This document shows positions 6,564 to 12,999 of a stretch of 13,181 nucleotides of DNA, piece after piece (position 1 is the stretch's first letter; each line of letters starts with the position of its first letter). The notes beneath the pieces are model-generated. The model was not told where the DNA came from, searched no databases, and worked only from the letters and a program-made list of their open reading frames with translations. This DNA is from Candidatus Sulfopaludibacter sp. SbA3 (GTDB lineage: Bacteria > Acidobacteriota > Terriglobia > Bryobacterales > Bryobacteraceae). The stretch is from NCBI GenBank assembly GCA_945861255.1, contig CAMAUG010000074.1, positions 1 to 13,181 on the forward strand, given 5' to 3'. The translations under genes were made by a program, and so were the position numbers.

Positions 6564-7415
6564 CTACCGCAGCAAGTCTTCCAACTGCACGCGCGCGTCG
6601 GTCTTGCTGTCGCGGTATTTCACGATCACCGGCGTGTAGAGCGAGATGCCCCACTCTTTTCCCTGCCCTTTGGTGACCGCCCGGGAACCGGGTACGACTA
6701 CAGCGCCCTCCGGGATCATGAGCGGCTCGTCATCGGTGGCGGTGAGCACTTCGCCGCGCACCAGATCGTAGACGGGGGTGGAGCGGGTAAGAATGGTTCC
6801 GCTTCCCAGCACCACGCGTTTCTTAACCACGGTTCCTTCGTACACGCCGCAATTGCCGCCCACCAGCACGTCGTCTTCTATGATGACGGGCAGTGCGCCC
6901 ACCGGCTCCAGCACGCCGCCGATCTGCGCGGCGGCTGAGATGTGGCAGTTGGTTCCGATTTGCGCGCAGCTTCCGATGAGTGCATGCGAATCCACCATGG
7001 TTCCCTCGCCCACCCACGTGCCCATGTTGATATACATGGGCGGCATGCAGGTCACTCCGCGGCCAAGGTAGCAGCCATCGCGAATGCTGGAGCCGCCCGG
7101 CACGACGCGCACGCCGCTATCGACTTCCAGGTGCCGCACCGGCCACGTGGCCTTGTCGAACCAGGGTTGGCGCGCGCTATCGATGGACATATCGACAACT
7201 TGACCCATCCGGAACCCCAACAGAATGCCCTTCTTGACCCACGGGTTCACGCGCCAACCGGTGCGCGCGCCGGCGTCCGGTTCGGCCGCGCGAATCTGGC
7301 CGGCATTCAGCGCCTGCTTGAAACGCTGGAAGAGGGCCAGATCGTGATTGTTGTAGCCGGAGGGCTTTTGATCGAACAGCGCCTCAATCTGGGACAACAG
7401 CTCCTCAATCCGCAT
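6564..7415 (-). CDS. dapD: Tetrahydrodipicolinate N-succinyltransferase
   Basis: DapD adds succinate from succinyl-CoA to tetrahydrodipicolinate, the committed step of the succinylase branch to diaminopimelate and lysine. The 283-residue protein has an N-terminal alpha domain, the motif GFRMGQVVDMSIDSARQPWF (67-86), and then a left-handed beta-helix of hexapeptide repeats (about 104-210) including PPMYINMGTWVGEGTMVDSH (125-144), IGSCAQIGTNCHISAAAQIG (147-166) and GVLEPVGALPVIIEDDVLVG (167-186), typical of bacterial DapD. ATG 7415 has GGGGAG 5 nt upstream; an upstream in-frame start at 7442 adds nine residues inside dapA. It overlaps the dapA end by 11 nt, indicating coupling. It is the last gene of the lysine operon. 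Confidence 0.97.
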   Translation of the reverse strand: MRIEELLSQIEALFDQKPSGYNNHDLALFQRFKQALNAGQIRAAEPDAGARTGWRVNPWVKKGILLGFRMGQVVDMSIDSARQPWFDKATWPVRHLEVDSGVRVVPGGSSIRDGCYLGRGVTCMPPMYINMGTWVGEGTMVDSHALIGSCAQIGTNCHISAAAQIGGVLEPVGALPVIIEDDVLVGGNCGVYEGTVVKKRVVLGSGTILTRSTPVYDLVRGEVLTATDDEPLMIPEGAVVVPGSRAVTKGQGKEWGISLYTPVIVKYRDSKTDARVQLEDLLR

Positions 7416-8322
7416 GCACGCTCCCCGCAAGAGCGGCGGCATACAAGCCCGCCTGTTTGAGAACCGCTTCGATCTTGGCTTGATTGGCAGGCTGCGGCGG
7501 GACCATGGGGAGGCGATATACGGGCTCGAGCAGGCCCATCCGCGCCATGGACCACTTCACGGGACCAGGATTGGATTCACAGAAATTCATTTCCATTAAC
7601 GGCAGCCATTTGCGCTGCAATGCGCGCGCGCCGGCGTAGTCGCCCTGCATGGCGAGATTGGCGAGTCTGGTCATTTCCGCCGGAATTTGATTGGAGACCA
7701 CGGAAATCACTCCGCATCCGCCGAGCGAAATCAGCGGAATGGTAATAGCGTCGTCGCCGGAGAGCACCGAAAAGTTTCCCGGCATGTTGTGGCAGACCGC
7801 GGCCATTTGGCCGATGTTGCCGGAGGCTTCCTTCACTCCCACGATGTTCGGGATCTCCGAAAGCCGTTGTAGCGTGGAGGTCTCGACGTTCACGCCGGTG
7901 CGGCCCTGGATGTTATACACCACGATCGGCAGCGCCACGGCTTCGGCGATCGCTTTGTAGTGCTGATACAAGCCTTCCTGCGTGGCCTTATTGTAATAGG
8001 GCGTCACGGAGAGGATGCCATCCACGCCCATGCGCTCCAGCTCACGCGCCAGCGCGACCACTTCAACGGTGCTGTAGCCGCCGCAGCCGGCTATCACGGG
8101 AACCTTACGATCCGCATTGCGCGCCCCTTCGAGCGTGATCTCCACCACGCGCAGGTGTTCTTCGTGCGTGAGTGTGGGGCTTTCGCCGGTGGTTCCGCAC
8201 GGGACCAGGAAGTCGATGCCTCCGTTGATTTGCCGTTGTACCAGGCGGCGCATGACGGCTTCATCCAGCGACAAGTCTTTCTTAAAAGGAGTGACTAACG
8301 CGGTGCCGCATCCTTTGAACAT
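7405..8322 (-). CDS. dapA: 4-hydroxy-tetrahydrodipicolinate synthase
   Basis: DapA condenses pyruvate with aspartate semialdehyde, the first step unique to lysine/DAP synthesis. Numbering from ATG 8322 (305 residues), the TIM-barrel protein has GTTGES (43-48), SVTPYYNKATQEG (105-117), the catalytic Tyr136 in VVYNIQGRTG and the Schiff-base Lys164 in NIVGVKEASG (159-168), then LSGDDA. The family motif usually reads YN(V/I)PGRT; here the proline is Gln. ATG 8328 is also in frame and overlaps the dapB stop as TAATG, but AAGAGG sits only 2 nt from it and 8 nt from ATG 8322, which also gives the usual opening MFKGCGTALVTPF. It lies directly after dapB and overlaps dapD. Confidence 0.97.
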   Translation of the reverse strand: MFKGCGTALVTPFKKDLSLDEAVMRRLVQRQINGGIDFLVPCGTTGESPTLTHEEHLRVVEITLEGARNADRKVPVIAGCGGYSTVEVVALARELERMGVDGILSVTPYYNKATQEGLYQHYKAIAEAVALPIVVYNIQGRTGVNVETSTLQRLSEIPNIVGVKEASGNIGQMAAVCHNMPGNFSVLSGDDAITIPLISLGGCGVISVVSNQIPAEMTRLANLAMQGDYAGARALQRKWLPLMEMNFCESNPGPVKWSMARMGLLEPVYRLPMVPPQPANQAKIEAVLKQAGLYAAALAGSVHAD

Positions 8323-8327
8323 AGCCA

Positions 8328-9008
8328 TTACCTCTTTGTGAACAACACGTCGCTAAATTCGAACACGCCTTGTTTCCCAACAATCCATTGTCCCGCCTTG
8401 AGCGCGCCTCTGGCGAAGCCTTCGCGGGAGCGCGCGGCGTGGCGCAGTGTGATGGTGTCGGCCGCCGAATCGAAGCCGATCTCGTGCGTACCGGGATGCC
8501 GTCCGGCGCGGCTGGAACTAACGTCGATATTCCGCACGTAGCCGGCGGAGTTCATTTCTTCGACCAGTTTGATCATGGTGCCGGAGGGGGCGTCCTTCTT
8601 GGTGTCGTGGTGAATCTCCCAGGCCCATGCGCCGTACTCGGCCTCATCCGCAAGCAAGCGCGCGGCCTCCCGTACCAGGCGGAAGAATACGTTGACACCC
8701 ACGGAGAAATTGGGGCTCCACACCACACCCGTGCCGTTGCGGTCCGCGGCGGCTTTCACCCGGTCCATATGTTGTAACCAGCCCGTGGTGCCGATGACCA
8801 CCGGCAGCTTCATGGCGGCTAGCTTTTCGACATTGCCTACGACGGCTTCCGGAGTCGTGAATTCGATGGCCACATCCGCGCCTTGCGCTTTCGCGAAGTC
8901 GTCATTGATATCAATGGCGGCGTGGACGGAAAACCCGCAGGCGGGCGCGAGCTGCGCGATAAGTTGCCCCATCTTTCCGTAGCCTACGATTGCCAGTTTC
9001 TGTTCCAT
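8328..9008 (-). CDS. dapB: 4-hydroxy-tetrahydrodipicolinate reductase
   Basis: DapB reduces the DapA product to tetrahydrodipicolinate with NAD(P)H. The 226-residue protein has a Rossmann GYGKMG (9-14), VVIGTTGW (70-77), SPNFSVGVNVFF (98-109), and the catalytic signature EIHHDTKKDAPSGT (131-144) with the His/Lys pair, followed by RAGRHPGTHEIGF (167-179) and EGFARGA. It is about 45 residues shorter than E. coli DapB (273) because the segment between the first Rossmann strands is reduced; this compact form occurs in several phyla. ATG 9008 is preferred; a GTG at 9017 is in frame 3 nt after the lysC stop. The ribosome binding site is weak, suggesting coupling to lysC. Confidence 0.95.
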   Translation of the reverse strand: MEQKLAIVGYGKMGQLIAQLAPACGFSVHAAIDINDDFAKAQGADVAIEFTTPEAVVGNVEKLAAMKLPVVIGTTGWLQHMDRVKAAADRNGTGVVWSPNFSVGVNVFFRLVREAARLLADEAEYGAWAWEIHHDTKKDAPSGTMIKLVEEMNSAGYVRNIDVSSSRAGRHPGTHEIGFDSAADTITLRHAARSREGFARGALKAGQWIVGKQGVFEFSDVLFTKR

Positions 9009-9020
9009 GTGACTCACAAA

Positions 9021-10370
9021 CTATTCGAATGCCGCAGGATCGGGGTTTGAAAAAAACTCCCGGTGGAGCGATTCTACCGCGTGCGTCAGGTCCGCTGCCG
9101 CCACCACCAGACTGATGTTCAATTGCGAAGCGCCTTCGGAGATCATGCGAACCTTAATCTCCTTGAGGGCGGTGAACGCGCGCGCCGCGACGCCGGGAAC
9201 CGTGCGGATATTATCACCCACCATGCAGACGATGGCCTGATTGTCCTCTACGGCCACTTCGGCGAATTCTTCGATTTCCCGCCTGATCTCCGCCAGCGCT
9301 CCTGTATGATCGATGGTCAGGGACACGCTCACCTCGGAGGTCGCCAGCATGTCCACCGGCGTTTCGTAGCGATCGAAAATTTCAAAAATCCGCCGCAGGA
9401 AGCCATGAGCCATCAGCATCCGCGTGGAGACGATGTTGACCAGCGTGATGTTCTTCTTGCATGCAATGGAGCGGATGGGCGTGGTGCTCGGCGGAGCTTC
9501 AGCCGTGATGAGCGTGCCTTCCACTTGTGGGCGCCGCGAATTCAGAATGCGCACGGGAATGTTCTTTTCAATAGCCGGCAGCACGGTGGCCGGATGCAGC
9601 ACCTTCGCGCCGAAGTAGGCCAATTCCGCGGCTTCGGCGAACGAGCAGCGTTTCACGCGATAGCCGCCCGCCAGCACGGTGGGGTCCGCCGTCAGCATGC
9701 CATCGACGTCCGTCCAGATCTGAATTTCTTCGGCCCCTATGCCCGCGCCCACGATGGAAGCCGTATAGTCCGACCCACCGCGCCCAAGCGTGCTGGTAAC
9801 GCCTTCCATGGTGGAACCGATAAATCCGCCCATGACGACGACACGCGTCGCGGCCAGCGCCGGAATCTTCTCGGCGAGCCGCTGATAGGTTTCGGCGAAC
9901 AACGGCGCCGCCTGCGTGTGGCGATGATCGGTGACAATCAGCGAGCGCGCGTCCACGTGTTGAGATTCCATGCCGAACTGGTTGAATTTGGCGGTTACAA
10001 TGATGCTCGACAGTCGCTCGCCGAAGGCGGAGACGGCGTCGCTCGAGCGCGCGGTCATTTCGCCCATGACGGCCAAGCCTTTCACCAGTTCAGCGAGTTC
10101 CTGGAAGTGAGTTTCGATCTCTGTTTCGACGCCAAGGCCGACGCCTTCGCGGTGATGGTATAGGTGAAGGTCCTCCAGCTGCGTGAGTGCGGCGGCACGA
10201 TCGCCTGCGACCGCCGCCGCGGCGATGGCCAACAGCTTATTGGTGGTCTTGCCCATGGCGGAAACCACGACCACAGGACGGCGCATCAGGCGATCCTTGA
10301 CGATGCCCGCGACACGTTCAATTGCCGAAGCCGATTCGACGGAGGTGCCGCCGAATTTCATGACGATCAT
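9021..10370 (-). CDS. lysC: Aspartate kinase, AKIII-like (lysine-sensitive type)
   Basis: Aspartokinase phosphorylates aspartate, the first step to lysine, threonine and methionine. The protein is 449 residues, the length of E. coli LysC. The kinase domain has KFGGTS (5-10), SAFGERLS (114-121), GRGGSDYTAS (196-205) and WTDVDGMLTADP (219-230). Two ACT domains follow: the first holds LMAHGFLRRIFEIFDRYETP (319-338) and MLATSEVSVSLTID (341-354), the second MISEGASQLNISLVVA (409-424). The SEVSVSLT wording resembles lysine-regulated AKIII rather than the alpha/beta class. There is no homoserine dehydrogenase fusion. ATG 10370 has AGGAA 10 nt upstream; an in-frame start at 10409 is less likely. It follows asd after 109 nt and abuts dapB. 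Confidence 0.96.
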   Translation of the reverse strand: MIVMKFGGTSVESASAIERVAGIVKDRLMRRPVVVVSAMGKTTNKLLAIAAAAVAGDRAAALTQLEDLHLYHHREGVGLGVETEIETHFQELAELVKGLAVMGEMTARSSDAVSAFGERLSSIIVTAKFNQFGMESQHVDARSLIVTDHRHTQAAPLFAETYQRLAEKIPALAATRVVVMGGFIGSTMEGVTSTLGRGGSDYTASIVGAGIGAEEIQIWTDVDGMLTADPTVLAGGYRVKRCSFAEAAELAYFGAKVLHPATVLPAIEKNIPVRILNSRRPQVEGTLITAEAPPSTTPIRSIACKKNITLVNIVSTRMLMAHGFLRRIFEIFDRYETPVDMLATSEVSVSLTIDHTGALAEIRREIEEFAEVAVEDNQAIVCMVGDNIRTVPGVAARAFTALKEIKVRMISEGASQLNISLVVAAADLTHAVESLHREFFSNPDPAAFE

Positions 10371-10420
10371 GAGGTTTGGGTTCCTATGAGTGTGCGTTGT
10401 GAGGCGCACGCCGAACGCGG

Positions 10421-10438
10421 GCGGTCCTCGGGAACCGC
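10421..10438. other. Hairpin in asd-lysC gap
   Basis: In the 109-nt gap between asd and lysC, GCGGT (10421-10425) and ACCGC (10434-10438) pair, extended by a wobble and one more GC pair around a small loop. A second 5-bp stem, GTGCG/CGCAC (10392-10409), lies close to the lysC ribosome binding site. No T run follows either one. This gap is too short for a lysine riboswitch and shows none of its motifs. It may set relative expression of lysC. Confidence 0.3.
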
Positions 10439-10479
10439 ATCAACGGTTGTACGAACTGTCGCGGGGGATGGCATGACGG

Positions 10480-11523
10480 CTATTTCGCCACTGCACTTTT
10501 CAGCCAGCCGCGCTCCACCATCGCCTCGGCGATCTGCACGGCGTTTAGGGCCGCGCCTTTCAGGAGTTGGTCGCCTGCCACGAACATGCAGATTGATTTG
10601 CCGCTGGGATCGCTTGAGTCCTGGCGGATGCGGCCCACCAGAACATCGCCCTGGCCCGAGGCGTCCTTGGGCATGGGGAAATAATTCTTTTCGGGATCGT
10701 CCACCAGCTTCACTCCGGGGGCGGTGCTCAGAATTTGGCGGACTTCGGCTGGCGTGATGGGGCGCTCGCACTCGATGGTCAGGGCTTCGGAATGCGCGCG
10801 CAGCACGGGCACGCGAACGCAGGTGGCGCTGATGCGGATATCCGGGTCGTTGAAAATCTTCCGGGTCTCTACCGACATTTTCGTTTCTTCTTCGTTGTAG
10901 CCGGTGGCGGGGTCGATCTTCGAGTTGTGGCTGAATAGGTTGAAGGCGTATGGGTGCGGCAGCACGGTGTTCTGGAAATCGCGATTTTCCAGATGCGCGC
11001 GCGTGGATTCGCGTAGTTCCTCCATGGCCGCGGCTCCGGCTCCGGAGGCCGCCTGATAGGTGGACGCGATGATGCGGCGGATGCGGTTCTTCTTATGAAT
11101 GGGCCACAAGGGCACGATCGCGATGATGGTGGAGCAGTTCGGATTCGCGATGATGCCATGGTGTTGCGCCGCGGCTTCGGGATTGATCTCCGGAATCACC
11201 AACGGCACCGACGGATCCATGCGGAACGCGGACGAGTTATCCACCACCACCGCGCCGGCCTTCGCTGCGATAGGCCCAAATTTCTTCGAAATGGACCCGC
11301 CCGCGCTGAAGAACGCGACGTCGATGTTGTCGAAACTATGTTCCGTAAGCTCTTCCACCACCACGTCGCGGCCGCGGAAGGGCATGGTCTTACCCTTGGA
11401 ACGCGCCGATGCCAACAGACGCAGCTCGGAAATCGGAAAGTCCCGCTTTTCCAGACACTCTAGAAATTCGACGCCCACGGCTCCCGTGGCGCCTGCGATT
11501 GCCACCCGGTATTGTTCACTCAC
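10480..11523 (-). CDS. asd: Aspartate-semialdehyde dehydrogenase
   Basis: Asd reduces aspartyl phosphate to aspartate semialdehyde with NADPH. The 347-residue protein has the nucleotide-binding GATGAVG (11-17), FFSAGGSIS (71-79), DNSSAFRM (95-102), the catalytic Cys130 in IIANPNCST (124-132), TYQAASGAG (155-163) with the active-site Gln, and RVPVLRAHSEA (237-247) with the active-site His244. This is the branch common in Gram-positives and Acidobacteriota rather than the E. coli 367-residue type. The start is GTG 11523 with AGGAG 7 nt upstream; the frame stays open far upstream, but that part is antisense-like and overlaps the M20 peptidase gene. It lies 16 nt after that gene. Part of its leader is a 12-bp tandem repeat. 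Confidence 0.97.
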   Translation of the reverse strand: MSEQYRVAIAGATGAVGVEFLECLEKRDFPISELRLLASARSKGKTMPFRGRDVVVEELTEHSFDNIDVAFFSAGGSISKKFGPIAAKAGAVVVDNSSAFRMDPSVPLVIPEINPEAAAQHHGIIANPNCSTIIAIVPLWPIHKKNRIRRIIASTYQAASGAGAAAMEELRESTRAHLENRDFQNTVLPHPYAFNLFSHNSKIDPATGYNEEETKMSVETRKIFNDPDIRISATCVRVPVLRAHSEALTIECERPITPAEVRQILSTAPGVKLVDDPEKNYFPMPKDASGQGDVLVGRIRQDSSDPSGKSICMFVAGDQLLKGAALNAVQIAEAMVERGWLKSAVAK

Positions 11524-11550
11524 TTGTTCACTCCTGTATTCACTCCTGGG
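11515..11550 (-). repeat. 12-bp tandem repeat spanning the dapE-like/asd junction
   Basis: TTCACTC recurs at 11515, 11527 and 11539, exactly 12 bp apart. On the coding strand the units read CAGGAGTGAATA, CAGGAGTGAACA and a decayed AGTGAGTGAACA. The first unit contains the last codons and stop of the M20 gene (CAG GAG TGA); the second provides the AGGAG ribosome binding site of asd; the third contains the asd GTG start. Confidence 0.75.
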
Positions 11551-12550
11551 CCAACAGTTGCTTCGACAACTTCTTGTAGATCTCGATTGCGTCCGCCAGT
11601 TCTCGCTTGGGCACGCGTTCCTCATCGGTGTGCGCAACGCGGATGCTGCCCGGTCCAAACAGCAGCGGCTTGCCCCACGATCCGGCAAATGCTGGAATGT
11701 CGGTCGTGAATGCGACAACGCCCGTTTCAAAGCCATCCACGGGTTGCATGTGCACGGCGGGGATACAGAGCACTTCACGGGCTTCGGCCGATCCAGCCAC
11801 GGCGGCGGCAATTGCTTTTCGCGTGCGCTCGCCATCGTCCACCAGGCGGATGAAAATTTCCGCGCGCGCGTGATCGGGAATCACGTTGGGCGCGCGGCCG
11901 CCCTGAATGGTGCCGATGTTCATCGTACTGGGGCCCAGCACCGTATCGGTGGGCAGTTCAATCCGGCGCACGCGCTCCAACGCATCCAGTAGTTTCTCGA
12001 TCGCGGATTCGCCCAATTGCGGGTATGCCGAATGCGCCATGCGGCCCTGCGCGATGATTTCGAAGCGCAGAGCGCCTTTCGATCCCAGGATTAACTTGCT
12101 TTCGGTGGGCTCACCGTTGATCAGGTACTTGCTGCCTCGAGGATCCTTGGCCGCCGCGTATGCTCCGGCGCTGTTGCGCTCCTCCCCGACTACAAACAGC
12201 AGCGCGACGCGGCGCTCGCCTTCGGCCACCAGCGCTTCCGCGGCCAGGATCATGGCGGACATGAGGCCTTTGGTATCGCACGCGCCGCGGCCCCAGATGA
12301 ATTCGGCATCCTCACGGGAGGCGAAGAACGGCGGCACGGTATCCATGTGCGTTGAAAACGTCACCACGGGTTGATCCCAATACGCCAGAACGTTGTAGCG
12401 ATGGGGCGCTACTTCGATTCGCTCCACGCGGCCGCCGGTGCGCGCGGTGAGTTTCGAGAGATATTCCTCCAGATACACGCCGACCGCTTCTTCGTTCGGG
12501 GTCACCGAATCGATATCGACCAACGCGCGCGTGAGTTCAAAAACGTTCAT
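11540..12550 (-). CDS. dapE: M20 peptidase, probable succinyl-diaminopimelate desuccinylase
   Basis: M20 family di-zinc deacylases include DapE, ArgE and carboxypeptidases. The 336-residue protein keeps all metal ligands: His68 in STHMDTVPPF (66-75), Asp92 in GRGACDTKG (88-96), catalytic Glu123 and ligand Glu124 in GEERNSAG (122-129), Glu147 in INGEPTESK (144-152) and His307 in VAHTDEER (305-312). The dimer-domain His173 is in GRMAHSAYP (169-177). Sequence alone cannot separate DapE from ArgE. The DapE call rests on context: it is first in an operon with asd, lysC, dapB, dapA and dapD and follows a lysine riboswitch. It is shorter than E. coli DapE (375). ATG 12550 begins the conserved part; an upstream in-frame start at 12637 lies in riboswitch sequence. 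The ribosome binding site is weak. Confidence 0.85.
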   Translation of the reverse strand: MNVFELTRALVDIDSVTPNEEAVGVYLEEYLSKLTARTGGRVERIEVAPHRYNVLAYWDQPVVTFSTHMDTVPPFFASREDAEFIWGRGACDTKGLMSAMILAAEALVAEGERRVALLFVVGEERNSAGAYAAAKDPRGSKYLINGEPTESKLILGSKGALRFEIIAQGRMAHSAYPQLGESAIEKLLDALERVRRIELPTDTVLGPSTMNIGTIQGGRAPNVIPDHARAEIFIRLVDDGERTRKAIAAAVAGSAEAREVLCIPAVHMQPVDGFETGVVAFTTDIPAFAGSWGKPLLFGPGSIRVAHTDEERVPKRELADAIEIYKKLSKQLLAQE

Positions 12551-12581
12551 CTGCACGGCCAAAATGCACGATGGGGGAGGC

Positions 12582-12597
12582 GCTGGGCGAACCCAGC
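12582..12597 (-). promoter_or_regulatory. Hairpin in the likely riboswitch expression platform
   Basis: In the mRNA, GCUGGG-UUCG-CCCAGC forms a perfect 6-bp stem with a UUCG loop 31 nt before the dapE-like start and about 24 nt after the aptamer P1. A small stem GUGG/CCAC lies between (12610-12619). No U run follows the hairpin, so it is not a standard intrinsic terminator. The switch may work on translation or through Rho; I cannot tell which from sequence. Confidence 0.4.
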
Positions 12598-12620
12598 CAG
12601 GAGGGGCGTGTGGCACCACT

Positions 12621-12815
12621 TCCCGATAGCGCTCCACCCGGTCCGCATGTTCACGAAACCGAATGACAGTGGGCAGGTGTTAGCCTTGCCCCCCAACCAC
12701 CACACCTCGAAATCAGGCGGGCGATTTCGGCGGGGACGCCCCTTTCGCACCAGCGCTCCGGGATTCACCGGAACCGCGCACTGGGCTACTGATGGCCCTC
12801 GCTCCTCTACCAGAA
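12621..12815 (-). promoter_or_regulatory. Lysine riboswitch (L box) of the dap operon
   Basis: This leader RNA should bind lysine and lower operon expression. On the minus strand it shows the L-box marks in order: AGAGGAGC (12808-12801), AGUA (12790-12787), AAAGGGGCGU then CCGCCGAAA (12744-12725), ACUGUCA (12670-12664) and GGAGCGCUAUC (12635-12625). Five pairings support it. P1 is UUCUGGUAG/CUAUCGGGA (12815-12807 with 12629-12621, 9 bp with wobbles). P2 is CCAGUGC/GCGCUGG with an apical UCCGG/CCGGA. P3 is CGAAAUC/GAUUUCG (12729-12723 with 12714-12708). P4 is GGGC/GCCC plus AGG/CCU (12691-12671). P5 pairs 12664-12656 with 12644-12636. About 195 nt fits the class. I could not firmly assign the L2-L3 kissing pair. 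Aptamer identity is strong; direction of control is from the class. Confidence 0.93.
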
Positions 12816-12827
12816 TTCTTTTTCAGG

Positions 12828-12857
12828 ATAACACGGCGTTTACCGTAATCTGTTCCA
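12828..12857 (-). promoter_or_regulatory. Putative promoter of the lysine operon
   Basis: On the minus strand TGGAAC (12852-12857) and TGTTAT (12828-12833) are separated by 18 bp. Both boxes are imperfect (3 and 4 of 6 matches), but a transcript start near 12821 would fall just before P1 of the lysine riboswitch, where a promoter is expected. Confidence 0.4.
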
Positions 12858-12866
12858 GATTTCCCG

Positions 12867-12941
12867 GCCGCCAGGCGTCAACATGCGGCGGCACCTGGCA
12901 GGTGCTCCACGGGCGGCCACCGCATGTTGACGCCTGGCGGC
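12867..12941. repeat. Perfect 22-bp inverted repeat with nested hairpin
   Basis: The arm at 12867-12888 (begins GCCGCCAGGCG, ends CATGCGG) is the exact reverse complement of 12920-12941. The 31-nt loop contains a second perfect stem, GCACCT (12891-12896) with AGGTGC (12900-12905), around GGC. The element lies between the lysine-operon promoter and the divergent YihY-family gene. It is not a transcription terminator by position and has no transposase nearby. It could be a REP-like palindromic unit, a small non-autonomous element, or a large operator. Confidence 0.8.
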
Positions 12942-12956
12942 TCAGTGAAGGTTTTA

Positions 12957-12981
12957 TTGCCGTGTGGCAATCTTACGGCAA
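12957..12981. promoter_or_regulatory. TTGCC/GGCAA half-site cluster before the YihY-family gene
   Basis: TTGCC (12957-12961) can pair with GGCAA at 12966-12970 (4-nt spacer), or TTGCCG (12957-12962) with CGGCAA at 12976-12981 (13-nt spacer). The two dyads are mutually exclusive and lie 19-43 bp before the ATG. They could be operator half-sites or alternative leader hairpins; no known regulator is recognised. Confidence 0.3.
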
Positions 12982-12999
12982 GTGGATAATGGAAGCTGA

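Noticed and set aside
9063..10163. Long plus-strand open frame of 366 codons.
   Set aside because: It is antisense to lysC, His/Arg-rich with no recognisable domain, as expected for the opposite strand of a GC-rich gene.
10371..10479. Possible second riboswitch before lysC.
   Set aside because: The gap is only 109 nt and has none of the L-box junction motifs; only simple hairpins are present.
12867..12941. Insertion sequence or transposon ends.
   Set aside because: The arms are only 31 bp apart, with no transposase and no flanking direct repeats recognised; kept as an inverted repeat.
12985..12990. GATAAT as a -10 box for the YihY-family gene.
   Set aside because: It is 10 bp from the ATG, would exclude the GGAAG ribosome binding site from the transcript, and has no -35 at proper distance.
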